A DNA stretch of 64,000 nt from Methanoregula sp. (GTDB lineage: Archaea; Halobacteriota; Methanomicrobia; Methanomicrobiales; Methanospirillaceae). Each line of letters starts with the position of its first letter. The first letter of the stretch is position 1. The notes under the pieces were generated by a model. The model was given only the letters and a program-made list of their open reading frames with translations. It did not search any database and was not told the DNA's origin. The stretch lies in NCBI RefSeq assembly GCF_028712425.1, contig NZ_JAQTQD010000011.1, positions 1-64,000 of the forward strand. Reading direction: 5' to 3'. This document shows positions 26,557 to 35,352 of this stretch, in pieces. Both the position numbers and the translations under genes were made by a program.

Positions 26557-27636
26557 TCAACCAGTGTAGCTGATCCTGCTGATCCGCTCCGCGTACTTCT
26601 GTGTTGCATACCCGAGCAGGGCGGCAACCGCAAGGACAGCCGCCAGTACCGCCCATTGTTCTGTACCTGCCGTGCCCACCGCGAGCCGTGTCAGGAGGTT
26701 CATCGGGTTTGCCGGCAGGGAGAGGGCAAAAAGGATCACGACAACAAGCGCTGTTGAGAAGATGAACTGGGCAGCGGTCCGTTCGCGGTAATGGAGGGCA
26801 GTCAATGCACCCAGAAGGACCAGGACAAAGGAACTTATGGTAACGTGCAGCAGGATCAGGCCGGCATTCTCGATCGCGATACCGTTGATCATAAGGAGCA
26901 CCAGCCAGACTGCTGCCTGGGCGGGGACGAGGACCTCGCAGGCAAGGACTTTCCCCCAGACCATCTCGGAGAACGTGACCGGTGTCGAGACCAGTGTCTC
27001 CAGCGTGTCGTGCTGGTATTCTTCAGTAATCAGGTCGATGACGAGCGCTGAGGCGATGATCGCCGGCATGAAGACCAGGAGCGGGATCAAAAGCCCGTAC
27101 ACGAATTCGTAGAAGTCACCTCCCCCGGATGCCGGGGGAAACCGGAGCGGCAGCGGTTGTTCGTTCAGCCGATCTACCCTGACCTCCCGCAGGTCCTTCT
27201 CGTATCGCAGGAAGATATCCTTGAGCTTGACATCCACGATGGCACTCTGGAGATCGTTTTGCAGGGTGTAGAGCGTGATCTTGATCGGATCATCGGCATC
27301 CGGGGCCGTGTCCGGAACCCATATAACGGCGGCAAGTTTCCGTTCCTTCAGGGCCGTCACCCCGGTCGAGAGGTCCATCTGGAAGACCCGGAAGTCCGGG
27401 CTGGCATAGAGATAGCGGGACAGGTCCGATTCATCCCCCGCGTAGCCGATATTGTACTTGAACCGGGAGTACTTTGAGAGCGACGTGGGATCGTACATCG
27501 AGGTAAGCCCAACCATCAGGAACGAGGAGAAGAGGGCAACGAAGAGCTGGAGCAGGATAGCTAAAAGGATCGTCCGCTCTGAGAGGAGACCGCGGAACTC
27601 TTTCTTTGCAATGATAGACAGGTGCTTTGCCTTCAT
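26557..27636 (-). CDS. ABC-2 type permease
   Basis: An integral membrane subunit of an ABC exporter of the NatB/ABC-2 type. One helix near residues 20-45 is followed by a large extracytoplasmic loop of about 130 residues, then five further helices. The linking block DLITEEYQHDTLETLVSTPVTF is the usual coupling signature. It overlaps the neighbouring permease gene by 4 bases and lies on the opposite strand to the ATPase gene at 29615. Substrate is unknown. Confidence 0.85.
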   Translation of the reverse strand: MKAKHLSIIAKKEFRGLLSERTILLAILLQLFVALFSSFLMVGLTSMYDPTSLSKYSRFKYNIGYAGDESDLSRYLYASPDFRVFQMDLSTGVTALKERKLAAVIWVPDTAPDADDPIKITLYTLQNDLQSAIVDVKLKDIFLRYEKDLREVRVDRLNEQPLPLRFPPASGGGDFYEFVYGLLIPLLVFMPAIIASALVIDLITEEYQHDTLETLVSTPVTFSEMVWGKVLACEVLVPAQAAVWLVLLMINGIAIENAGLILLHVTISSFVLVLLGALTALHYRERTAAQFIFSTALVVVILFALSLPANPMNLLTRLAVGTAGTEQWAVLAAVLAVAALLGYATQKYAERISRISYTG

Positions 27637-29444
27637 AACAACCACCCCAGGATGAAATAGAGGTTATAGAGACAGTGGACAACCATGGCGAGGGCAAGGC
27701 CCGGGACAAATCCTTTTGCCCCCCATTTTTTTATGAAGCAGGCAACGATCAAGACTCCTGCGAAGTGGAGGAGGAGCGGGAGCCAGAGCGAACCGAGGGA
27801 GAGGAAGAGGATGCTGCCGAATACCGAGTCCGAGATCTGGGCAAGGGTGACGAAGAGGAGGAGTTTCTCCCCGACAAGGAACCCTATGGCAGTTGCCCCG
27901 CTGGCAAGGATGAGGTTCTTCCACGTCAAAAACCCGGGGTCCCTATTGTACAGGGTGTAGATCCCGATTCCTTTTGCTGTCTCTTCAATCAGCGCGGCAA
28001 AGAGCAGGAGGAAGACAAGCGAAGCCGGCATCGGGAGGTTGAAGAAGAGGACAAGACACATCATCTGGACCATGAAGACGAACGGGATAGAGAACCCCGT
28101 GAGGAGGAAGAGCGAGAGGAACGGGTGCTTCCGTGAGAGGATCTCCGAGAGGAACTCCCTCATCCGTGTCACGAGCCCTTTCTCCGAGAAGAGCCGCTCC
28201 TCCTTGAAGTTTTTTGCCGCAATATAGAAGAGGACTGCGCTTGTGAGCCAGAAGAGCGAGGTCGAGTACAGGTAATCGGTGACAGTCCACGGGGTTCCCT
28301 GGAGGGTGAGGACGATGAGTGTCAGGGGCGAGATGAGGCTGATGACGTGGACATTGGCAAAGATGCTCGGGAAGAAGAGGTACGAGGTGGCGACCGTTGA
28401 GAAGAAGATCGAGATAAACGAGAGCTCCTTGAAGCTCCGCGAGAGCATCCCGATGAGGAGCGCGTTTGCAAGGAAAAAGAAGATCACCGGGACAAGCGGA
28501 AGGATGATCAGCGGAGAAGCCTGGATCCAGAGCGTGAGAGCAGCACAGATCGCAAGCATGCCCAGGAGGTAAGGGAGCATCTTCCCGATGATAATGGATA
28601 CGGTCTTTACCGGTGCCGAGAGGAGGATCTCTCCCTTCCGCTCGATCCGCTCGTTCATAATACTCATCATGAAGAACTGGCTCGTGAAATAGAGCGGGAA
28701 GATGAAGACGAAGACGAGAATGATGGAGTCGAACGGGAGCGGGGGCGAGAGCTGGGACGGGGTCTTGAACGTGCCCATCGTGACGGTTGACGATGAAAGC
28801 GTTTCTGTGTATCGCGAGATCTGGGTATTTTCAGCATTGGACTGGACCAGCTGTCCGCGGAGTTCCTCTTTGGTGACAGAGAGGGTCGGCGACGGCGTTT
28901 CCACCTGCTCCACCGGCCCCTCCGGCACCGGCGCAGCCCGTACCGGCGCGGCGCTGACGTACTGGCCGCTCTGGGTGGCAAGGAAACTGAGTTCGCTCTT
29001 CACGCTCTGCGTGTCGATCCAGAGCGGGTACGCAGCAAAGAGGTCCTCTTCGCGGTTGTACACGCTGTTCACGTATTTCGCGTAGTCGCGCTCGAGGGTT
29101 TTGCGTGCAGCAACCGACCGGCTGCCTGCTCCTGTATACGCGTAGCCGTTGATGACAAGAATATCGAAATCACCCCGCTGGGCGATCAGGTCTCTCTCGG
29201 CGAGCTGGAAGACCGTGAACCGTGCATCTCCTGAAAGGATCTGTGCCATCGTCGGATCGTCAACACCGATCCGGTACATCCCGTCCTGGAGATGAAGGCC
29301 GCTCTGGGCAGAGAAGCCGGTGACAGCCACGAGCAGGACAAAGAGGACGATTGCGAGCGGGAGGACGTCCCTGCTCATCATGGAGAAGGATTTCTTTACT
29401 TCCCATCGCGCGATGGTCGTGATATCGGCAAGCGTGCCCATCAT
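27633..29444 (-). CDS. ABC-2 permease fused to a PrsW/CPBP-like protease domain
   Basis: The first 400 residues have the ABC-2 permease plan: one helix, a long external loop of about 170 residues, the coupling block ERIERKGEILLSAPVKT, and several helices. The last 200 residues add a second membrane module with AALIEETAKGIGIYTLY, GFLVGEKLLLF and MVVHCLYNLYF, which resemble the EE and His motifs of PrsW/CPBP intramembrane metalloproteases. The start codon is uncertain: ATG 29444 is preferred over 29477 because AGGGA precedes it. It forms an operon with the following permease. Confidence 0.8.
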   Translation of the reverse strand: MMGTLADITTIARWEVKKSFSMMSRDVLPLAIVLFVLLVAVTGFSAQSGLHLQDGMYRIGVDDPTMAQILSGDARFTVFQLAERDLIAQRGDFDILVINGYAYTGAGSRSVAARKTLERDYAKYVNSVYNREEDLFAAYPLWIDTQSVKSELSFLATQSGQYVSAAPVRAAPVPEGPVEQVETPSPTLSVTKEELRGQLVQSNAENTQISRYTETLSSSTVTMGTFKTPSQLSPPLPFDSIILVFVFIFPLYFTSQFFMMSIMNERIERKGEILLSAPVKTVSIIIGKMLPYLLGMLAICAALTLWIQASPLIILPLVPVIFFFLANALLIGMLSRSFKELSFISIFFSTVATSYLFFPSIFANVHVISLISPLTLIVLTLQGTPWTVTDYLYSTSLFWLTSAVLFYIAAKNFKEERLFSEKGLVTRMREFLSEILSRKHPFLSLFLLTGFSIPFVFMVQMMCLVLFFNLPMPASLVFLLLFAALIEETAKGIGIYTLYNRDPGFLTWKNLILASGATAIGFLVGEKLLLFVTLAQISDSVFGSILFLSLGSLWLPLLLHFAGVLIVACFIKKWGAKGFVPGLALAMVVHCLYNLYFILGWLL

Positions 29445-29614
29445 GTCTTCCCTGGATCTCTCCTGCATCATCACCATGGTGAAAAGGGCAGGTAGCAGAC
29501 AACGATAGTTGAGTGTAATACCGGGTTTCTATATGTAGTTCTCCATGATGACAGGTGCCGGCATCCCAATCTATATCACCAGAACAACACAAGTCTGATC
29601 GAAAGGCGACTTCC

Positions 29615-30505
29615 ATGATCACAGCCCGCAACCTCACGAAGGACTTCGACGGTTTTTTGGCGCTCGACAATGTCAGTTTTTCGTTTGAAGACGGCGAGAT
29701 CTTCGGAATCATCGGCCACAACGGGGCAGGCAAGACAACGCTCCTGAAGATCATCTCCGGCCTCATCACCCCGACTTCGGGCGAGCTTGTTGTCAATGAC
29801 ATCGACGTGGTCAAAGATCCCCTTGCCCTGAAGCAGAACCTCGGGTACCTTCCCGAGGAATCCCGGCTGTACGAGACGATGACCGCCGAGAACTATCTTG
29901 CATTTTTCGGGGAGATCTACGGGCTCTCCCCGCAGGAGATCAAAGTCCGGTCCAGCCAGCTTTTTGCCGCCCTCTCGCTCGAGCCTAATGGCAAGAAGAT
30001 CGGTGAATTCAGCAAGGGCATGAAACGAAAGGCCGCCATAGCCCGGTCGCTCATCCACAACCCGGGCTTCCTCGTCTATGATGAGGCAACAAGCGGTCTC
30101 GACCCGATGACGTCGCGCTTCATCGCGGATTACCTCCGCCGGCTCCGGCAGGACAAGAAGACGATCGTCCTCTCGGCCCACAACCTGTACCAGGTCGAGG
30201 CGATCTGCGACAAGGTGATGATCCTCCGGCGGGGAAAGGTCGTTGCGTTCGGCACGATGAAGGAACTCCGCGACCAGTTTGGATCCCTCACGTACACGAT
30301 CTTCTTCTCCATTGATGATCCGGCAAAGCTGGTCGGGCATTCCAAGACGTACCGGCAGGAAGAGGGCTTCTTTGTCTGCGAAGCGGAGGAGATGAAGGAT
30401 CTCAACGAGTGCACTGCCACGATAACGGAAGCCGGCGGGAGGGTCGAAAAGATTGAGTCACGGTATCCCTCGCTTGAGGAGATGCTATTAAAGATAGGCA
30501 AATAA
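29615..30505 (+). CDS. ABC transporter ATP-binding protein
   Basis: The nucleotide-binding subunit of an ABC-2 exporter. Walker A is GHNGAGKT (residues 34-41), the Q loop is in LGYLPEESRLYETMT, the signature reads EFSKGMKRK (a usual variant for this class), Walker B is FLVYDEATSGLDP and the switch His lies in VLSAHNLYQ. A C-terminal extension of about 80 residues follows. ATG 29615 is preceded by GAAAGG. It is divergent from the two permease genes, and the 170-base gap should contain the promoters of both transcripts. Confidence 0.93.
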   Translation: MITARNLTKDFDGFLALDNVSFSFEDGEIFGIIGHNGAGKTTLLKIISGLITPTSGELVVNDIDVVKDPLALKQNLGYLPEESRLYETMTAENYLAFFGEIYGLSPQEIKVRSSQLFAALSLEPNGKKIGEFSKGMKRKAAIARSLIHNPGFLVYDEATSGLDPMTSRFIADYLRRLRQDKKTIVLSAHNLYQVEAICDKVMILRRGKVVAFGTMKELRDQFGSLTYTIFFSIDDPAKLVGHSKTYRQEEGFFVCEAEEMKDLNECTATITEAGGRVEKIESRYPSLEEMLLKIGK

Positions 30506-30532
30506 GAAACGAACGCGATGTTTTCTCCCGCG

Positions 30533-32065
30533 TTATACAATCCGCACAGCCGCCCCGCTGTTCCGTGCGGCAGTAATGATTGTTGTTCCACCGAGGGACT
30601 CGTCCATGAATGACCGGGCCGCCCTCTCTAGTGATTTCATGCCTGTATCCCCGATTGCATAGACAGTCGGCCCGAACGAGCTCATCCCGGCACCGGCAGC
30701 CCCGGCTTCGCGGAGAACCGGCAAAAGGCCGGTCACGGTCGGCGGCTGGATGCTAAGCTCGACTTTCTTGAACCCGAGGCCCTGGACATTATTGATGGCT
30801 GACCCGAAGAGATCGAGGTCATGGCCGGCAATCCCTGGTAGCATCCGCATCAGCACTTCGTGCGAGAGAGCCCGGACGTTATCGAGCGGGACGGGACACC
30901 TTGTCCGGAAGATATCTGCTTCGTGGCCCCCGCTTGCCCCGGCCGGGACCGACGGGATTGCGAGCAGGACCTTCCAGTCCTCCGGAAACTCGTGACGGGC
31001 GATCACCGGCGGGGGGCTGACGCCCCGCGATGCAGATGACGGGCGGAAGTCGGTCTTCTCGCCACCGGCCCCGAACCGGTGCCCTCCATCGATAATGAAC
31101 CCACCCTGGTCGAATGCAGCAGTGCCGATACCGGAGGTTCCGCCCCTTCCCGTGAGCCGGGCGAGCTCGAAGGTCGTGAGGTGACGGTCGTGGAGTTCTG
31201 CAACCGCTTTTGCCACGGCAAGCGAGAGCTGCGACCCGCACCCGAGGCCGACGTGGGCCGGATAGTGTTTCCTGACCGTGATGGCAATGCTCCCGCCAAG
31301 CGCGAGTTTCTGCAGCACATCCGCTGCCACTTCCCGGATCCGCTCCTGCATGACCGGGTCACATCCGGTCACGGAAAGAACCGGCGAGAGTTCCGCTTCA
31401 AGGAGGACGCCGGGCTCGTCCAGTGTGATGCCGATGCCACCGTCCACCCGTCCCGAACCGCCGTGCATGTCGATGAGCGAGACATGGACCCGCGACGGGG
31501 TGCTGACAACAATCCGCCGGGTATCAAGGAAGCGGTTGTAGGGGAACTGCTCTTCGATGAAGATGAGTGGCTTGCCGCTGTGGATGATCTGGTACTGCCG
31601 CGAGAGGAGCGGCTCATGTTTGCAGATGGCAAAGACCCTGCCTGCCTCTTCCGATGCGGGGAGGACCCGGGCATTGAGGATCTCCCTGCGGGCCTCAATA
31701 TGGTGCTGCCGGATGATCTTCCCAATGGGAATGTCGGCTTTCATCAGGTCGTCTTTGAACTCTGGTGAGAGGCGGTTCACGGGCGTATGGGACACCGCGT
31801 AGATCAGCACCTCGCCGTTCTCCTCAGTCTTTATCTCTACGACCCGGAAATTGACCGGGTCGCCCTCGGCAATGCTCAGGTGATCTGCGGCAGTGCGATC
31901 CGCCGGGACGATCTCCTGCACAAGTGTTTTTATGACAACTGTTTTTCCGGTGATTGACTCGAGAATCTGGGTGACCGAGCCGTCCGTCCCGAGCAGGAAC
32001 TTCTGGACGGGCGAGATCCTTCCCACTTCGGCCTCCATCTTCCGGATTGCATCCCTGATATCCAT
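30533..32065 (-). CDS. Fused chorismate lyase-like (DUF98) and beta-RFAP synthase
   Basis: Residues 1-185 form a DUF98/UbiC-like domain (PVQKFLLGTDGSVTQILES ... ILIYAVSHTPVNRL ... GRVFAICKHEPLLSRQYQII). From about residue 187 the sequence turns into beta-ribofuranosylaminobenzene 5'-phosphate synthase, a GHMP-fold enzyme (VVSTPSRVHVSLIDMHG, GRVDGGIGI, VGLGCGSQLSLAVAKAV, GRGGTSGIGTAAFDQGG). RFAP synthase (MptG) makes the first methanopterin-specific bond; DUF98 proteins are linked to the benzoate precursor. One frame with no stop joins both. It is convergent with the ABC ATPase gene. Each domain is usually a separate gene. Confidence 0.88.
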   Translation of the reverse strand: MDIRDAIRKMEAEVGRISPVQKFLLGTDGSVTQILESITGKTVVIKTLVQEIVPADRTAADHLSIAEGDPVNFRVVEIKTEENGEVLIYAVSHTPVNRLSPEFKDDLMKADIPIGKIIRQHHIEARREILNARVLPASEEAGRVFAICKHEPLLSRQYQIIHSGKPLIFIEEQFPYNRFLDTRRIVVSTPSRVHVSLIDMHGGSGRVDGGIGITLDEPGVLLEAELSPVLSVTGCDPVMQERIREVAADVLQKLALGGSIAITVRKHYPAHVGLGCGSQLSLAVAKAVAELHDRHLTTFELARLTGRGGTSGIGTAAFDQGGFIIDGGHRFGAGGEKTDFRPSSASRGVSPPPVIARHEFPEDWKVLLAIPSVPAGASGGHEADIFRTRCPVPLDNVRALSHEVLMRMLPGIAGHDLDLFGSAINNVQGLGFKKVELSIQPPTVTGLLPVLREAGAAGAGMSSFGPTVYAIGDTGMKSLERAARSFMDESLGGTTIITAARNSGAAVRIV

Positions 32066-32144
32066 CCAACCATCGTTATCGCACCGGAAGATAAGGATGC
32101 TGATGCACCGCTTCCCATCCTGGCAGGAGGAAACTGTCTGCCGT

Positions 32145-32534
32145 TCAACGCTTTTTCCGCGAATTGCCGGAACGTGCTGCTCTTACTGGTGACATGCCCG
32201 GGAACATGACTGTTGGCAGTAATCCGGTAATCTCCGCGAGCGCCTCCCCGTTCAGCCTGCCCTTCTTACCGATGATGTCCCCGCTCCGGAGCGTGAGTAC
32301 CCTTGAAGTCATGATATAACTCTCGGAAAAGAGGTCGAGCCCTCCGGTGGCAAAATCATTGATAGAGAGCGGCAGGCAGGGTGCATCGGAAGGAGGCTTG
32401 CTGCTGACCGGGCAGATGCGGATTAGGCCGGACTCTTCAGTTCCAATGACAATGACCGGCCGGGTCTTTGGAGGGGTACGATCATCCAGTGCGACCGCCG
32501 CGAGGAGGACATCGCCAACAGCATACTGCCCCAT
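32145..32534 (-). CDS. MazF/PemK-like toxin-family protein
   Basis: The SH3-like PemK/MazF fold is suggested by GDVLLAAVALDD, TRPVIVIGTEE, a central SSKPPS loop and the end motif LFSESYIMTSRVLTL. MazF toxins are RNA endonucleases kept silent by an antitoxin gene directly upstream. Here the 93 bases before the start lead to a divergent gene and no antitoxin frame is visible. It may be a solitary or domesticated member. A basic tail (SGNSRKKR) ends the protein. Confidence 0.7.
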   Translation of the reverse strand: MGQYAVGDVLLAAVALDDRTPPKTRPVIVIGTEESGLIRICPVSSKPPSDAPCLPLSINDFATGGLDLFSESYIMTSRVLTLRSGDIIGKKGRLNGEALAEITGLLPTVMFPGMSPVRAARSGNSRKKR

Positions 32535-32627
32535 GCATTAGTATCCGGCGCGGAAACGGATAAGCGATGGGGTTCTCGCATGGCAGGAACGGGAACTCTT
32601 TATCCAGAGCGGTGCAAAGAAAGATCG

Positions 32628-32957
32628 ATGACGCGCTGCGACCACTGCGGGAACGAGACAACCCTCCCGTTCACCTGCCAGCACTGTGGCGGGAAGTTCT
32701 GTTCTGACTGCCGGCTCCCTCCCAACCACAACTGCACGGGCATCGGCAGCTGGAACAGGAAACCCCGGCCGGCCGTGGGCATGAGTTACAGCAGGGGCAG
32801 CGGCGTGAGGGCAACCGGCGGAATTGCCACGGACGCCCGTCGCGGCGTTGCGAAGAAGGCGGAAACCGGGATCCCGTACCTGAAGATCATGATCGCTGTA
32901 ATCGTTCTGATCATACTCGGACTTGCCGGGCTCATGCTTGCCGGATACCTCCGTTAG
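32628..32957 (+). CDS. AN1-type zinc finger membrane protein
   Basis: Residues 1-40 hold an AN1 zinc finger with the spaced ligands CDHCGNE, FTCQHCGGKFCSDC and NHNC, best known from eukaryotic ubiquitin-pathway proteins but found in several archaea. A Gly/Ser/Arg-rich linker follows and one transmembrane helix (about residues 83-105) ends the protein. The finger would face the cytoplasm if the tail is C-anchored. ATG 32628 is set because the zinc finger begins at once. Function unknown. Confidence 0.85.
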   Translation: MTRCDHCGNETTLPFTCQHCGGKFCSDCRLPPNHNCTGIGSWNRKPRPAVGMSYSRGSGVRATGGIATDARRGVAKKAETGIPYLKIMIAVIVLIILGLAGLMLAGYLR

Positions 32958-33003
32958 CGGCTCCCGGCAGTGCCACTGACCCGTCCGCGATTGGTAAACT
33001 TTT

Positions 33004-33030
33004 GTCACAGAATTCGTTTAAGCCTGTACC
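33004..33030 (+). promoter_or_regulatory. CACAGAA-TTTAA promoter-like element, copy 1
   Basis: GTCACAGAATTCGTTTAAGC lies before the secreted protein gene at 33095. Similar sequences precede the genes at 34402 and 36306. TTTAA may be the TATA box and the CACAGAA block a bound site just upstream of it. Confidence 0.4.
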
Positions 33031-33094
33031 CAGTACTTCCTAATCAGCCCCGGTACCTGAACGGATCGATAAGGTCCCGGCAGTTGGAGATTGT

Positions 33095-34297
33095 ATGAAA
33101 CAGAGAAAAAATGCAGTTCTGATTTTTGCGGTCGTTATTGTGATGATTGGCGTCTCGATTGTTCTTGCGGAGCAGTTTGCGGGGAAAGGTGCATCCACCC
33201 CTCCACCCCATGAACCTGTTGTGGGTACCCGGGCGACAGCAGTCGCAGCAACCCCGGCAGTCGCGATCACGGCAACGGCCATGCCGGAAGCTGTCATTTC
33301 GAAGGAGGAGGCAACGGCCCTTCTGGATGAAGGGGAAACCCACGGGTATTCTATTGCCGGTATCACCCTCACAGACCGGTATCCCGGGAAACTCCTGTAC
33401 GAATTCTCTTTGGTGCCGGATAGCACGCACTCCCGCAAGACGAACGCGACATTCTTCATCGATGCGGAGACCGGCGATCCCTACACCCCCCTGCAGGACA
33501 AGGCAGGGATCACGATCAAACAGGCAAAGGCAAAGGCCCGCGGGGCATTCCCGGAACTTTCCGCAGACCGGGTCAGGATCCGGTTTAACGACGGGTCGCA
33601 GTACCTGCGGGGATGGTCCTTTGACCTGATGAAGGACGAGGAAAAGCTTGTCCAGGGCGGTCTCGATGCGGACACGGGCGAACTGATCTCATATTTCATC
33701 GGGATCAAGCGCCTGGGCCGGCCCGCCACGCCATCTGTCCCGATGGATGCTGCACAAAAAACGGCGGACCGGGAGGTCCGGGAACGCAACGGCGAACTCC
33801 CGCTTACCCTTGTCGATGCCCGGCTGGACCCGCTGGGGATGCCCGGTGAGGACATTGCCGGGAAATACGTGTTTGTGTACAAACGCGTCATCCACGGGGT
33901 CCCCTGCGCCAGCGACGGGATCGTTGTCACAGTTGATTCCGTTGCAGGGAATGTTGTCGAATATAGGAAATCGTGGACCCTCCCGGAGGATGCCGTGGCA
34001 CTACCGGCAGAACCGGTCATCTCAAAGAATACTGCGACAGCGACCGTACGGAAGGACGCGGAGAAGATCTACCCGGCCTCGGCTGACGGCCTCCGGATTA
34101 TTTCGGCCGAACTCCGGTGGAGGGACTTCCACAACCCGGACAAGGTAACGCCCGGGCCTGGCAGTGTCCCGCTTGCCTGGGAGGTGCAGTTCGATGACGA
34201 GACGATCCGGGCACAACAATATCCGAGCCCGGGAAATGGATGGATCGATGCACGGAACGGGACATTGCTGGACCTGTATTACCGGCACGAGCACTGA
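33095..34297 (+). CDS. Secreted protein with PepSY/YcdB-like domains
   Basis: One N-terminal hydrophobic helix (about residues 7-25) anchors or exports the protein, followed by a Pro/Thr/Ala-rich linker. The remaining 340 residues consist of alternating units of the PepSY type, in which a helix such as KEEATALLDEG or IKQAKAKARGAFPEL is followed by strand pairs ending in IDAETGD or LDADTGE. PepSY proteins are thought to bind or inhibit peptidases. I do not recognise the exact family. A CACAGAA-TTTAA element lies about 75 bases upstream. Confidence 0.75.
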   Translation: MKQRKNAVLIFAVVIVMIGVSIVLAEQFAGKGASTPPPHEPVVGTRATAVAATPAVAITATAMPEAVISKEEATALLDEGETHGYSIAGITLTDRYPGKLLYEFSLVPDSTHSRKTNATFFIDAETGDPYTPLQDKAGITIKQAKAKARGAFPELSADRVRIRFNDGSQYLRGWSFDLMKDEEKLVQGGLDADTGELISYFIGIKRLGRPATPSVPMDAAQKTADREVRERNGELPLTLVDARLDPLGMPGEDIAGKYVFVYKRVIHGVPCASDGIVVTVDSVAGNVVEYRKSWTLPEDAVALPAEPVISKNTATATVRKDAEKIYPASADGLRIISAELRWRDFHNPDKVTPGPGSVPLAWEVQFDDETIRAQQYPSPGNGWIDARNGTLLDLYYRHEH

Positions 34298-34342
34298 TCC
34301 TGCACCCTTTGACCCGGGCGATTATTGGAATGATAAAATATT

Positions 34343-34369
34343 GGCACAGAAATAGTTTAAATGCAGACC
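34343..34369 (+). promoter_or_regulatory. CACAGAA-TTTAA promoter-like element, copy 2
   Basis: GGCACAGAAATAGTTTAAAT lies about 45 bases before the ATG at 34402. TTTAAA would serve as TATA box with a short leader. It matches copy 1 and copy 3 in the shared CACAGAA block. Confidence 0.4.
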
Positions 34370-34401
34370 GCAGACGTACCTGACATCAGGAGAATCTTGA
34401 A

Positions 34402-35352
34402 ATGAAATCTTCAACAGCAGGTGTCAGGGCTGTACGCGTTGGTGCAGCCCTTGTACTGGCAGTCCTCATCGCAGTACCGGTCATGGCAGAGACATCGTTT
34501 GAGTCCAGCTGTCCGCAGACGATTGCAGAAGGGGACGCGTTTACGATCCGCGGGACCGGCGCGACAAACGGATCCGTTACCCTTCTTGTGTTTGGCCGGC
34601 ACTATTTCCATACTTTTACGGCAAACCCTGATAATCGAGGGGACTTCTCTATTACCGTTGGACCGGAAGAGACCCGGAACTTCTCCGCCGGCCAGTATGC
34701 TTTCGTGATCCAGGACCCGGGCGAAAACGGGCAGTACGAGATCGGTACCCGTATCTCCACCTCCGGGAACATCACGGTCACAGACCGCGTCACTGCGGTT
34801 GCCGACCTTGGTACGGCAACCGACCTGAAACCGTGGGTGGATCCCGAGATTGAAATCCTCATGGCGGCATCGGGGAGGGCGGGGGTTGACGATGTCTTCC
34901 GGGTGGAGTACTTCTTTGTTGAGCTCCCTTCCCTTCATTTCGATCAGGAAAGAGATCCGGTGACCGGCCGGCTGATCCTGAACGGCAGCGATCCCCGCAG
35001 GATGGTATTTTCCGGGACCACCAACATGGCACCGGAGAATGTCCTGATCGCACGGATCCGGGATGCTGCGTCCGGAAAGGAGGTCTTCACCGATACCATC
35101 CCGGCCATTACCCCCGCGGACGGGATGGAGCCGGGGAAGCACAGTTCCTGGAACACGTGGCACTACAGCCTCGACCCGGTGCGGCTCCCGCCCGGGGAAT
35201 ATGTTATCACGGTTGGCTGGGATAAGGAGACGTGGTGCGGGAGCAACACAGCGCTGTTCGTTGTCCCGGATGCGGGGGCAGCAACAGGCCAGCAGATTTC
35301 TGCACCCACCCTGTTTTCACTCATGAATTCCGGGCTCTTTGCCAGGCTGTAA
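34402..35352 (+). CDS. Secreted beta-rich protein, 316 aa
   Basis: A signal peptide ends near VMAETSFE (about residue 30). The mature part is rich in beta strands with repeated motifs such as GDAFTIRGTGATNGSVTLL, ITVGPEETRNFSAGQYAFVI and LPPGEYVITVGWDKE, as in surface-layer proteins made of immunoglobulin-like units. I do not recognise the domains. The final 36 bases overlap the convergent winged-helix regulator gene. It is likely expressed from the CACAGAA-TTTAA element upstream. Confidence 0.75.
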   Translation: MKSSTAGVRAVRVGAALVLAVLIAVPVMAETSFESSCPQTIAEGDAFTIRGTGATNGSVTLLVFGRHYFHTFTANPDNRGDFSITVGPEETRNFSAGQYAFVIQDPGENGQYEIGTRISTSGNITVTDRVTAVADLGTATDLKPWVDPEIEILMAASGRAGVDDVFRVEYFFVELPSLHFDQERDPVTGRLILNGSDPRRMVFSGTTNMAPENVLIARIRDAASGKEVFTDTIPAITPADGMEPGKHSSWNTWHYSLDPVRLPPGEYVITVGWDKETWCGSNTALFVVPDAGAATGQQISAPTLFSLMNSGLFARL

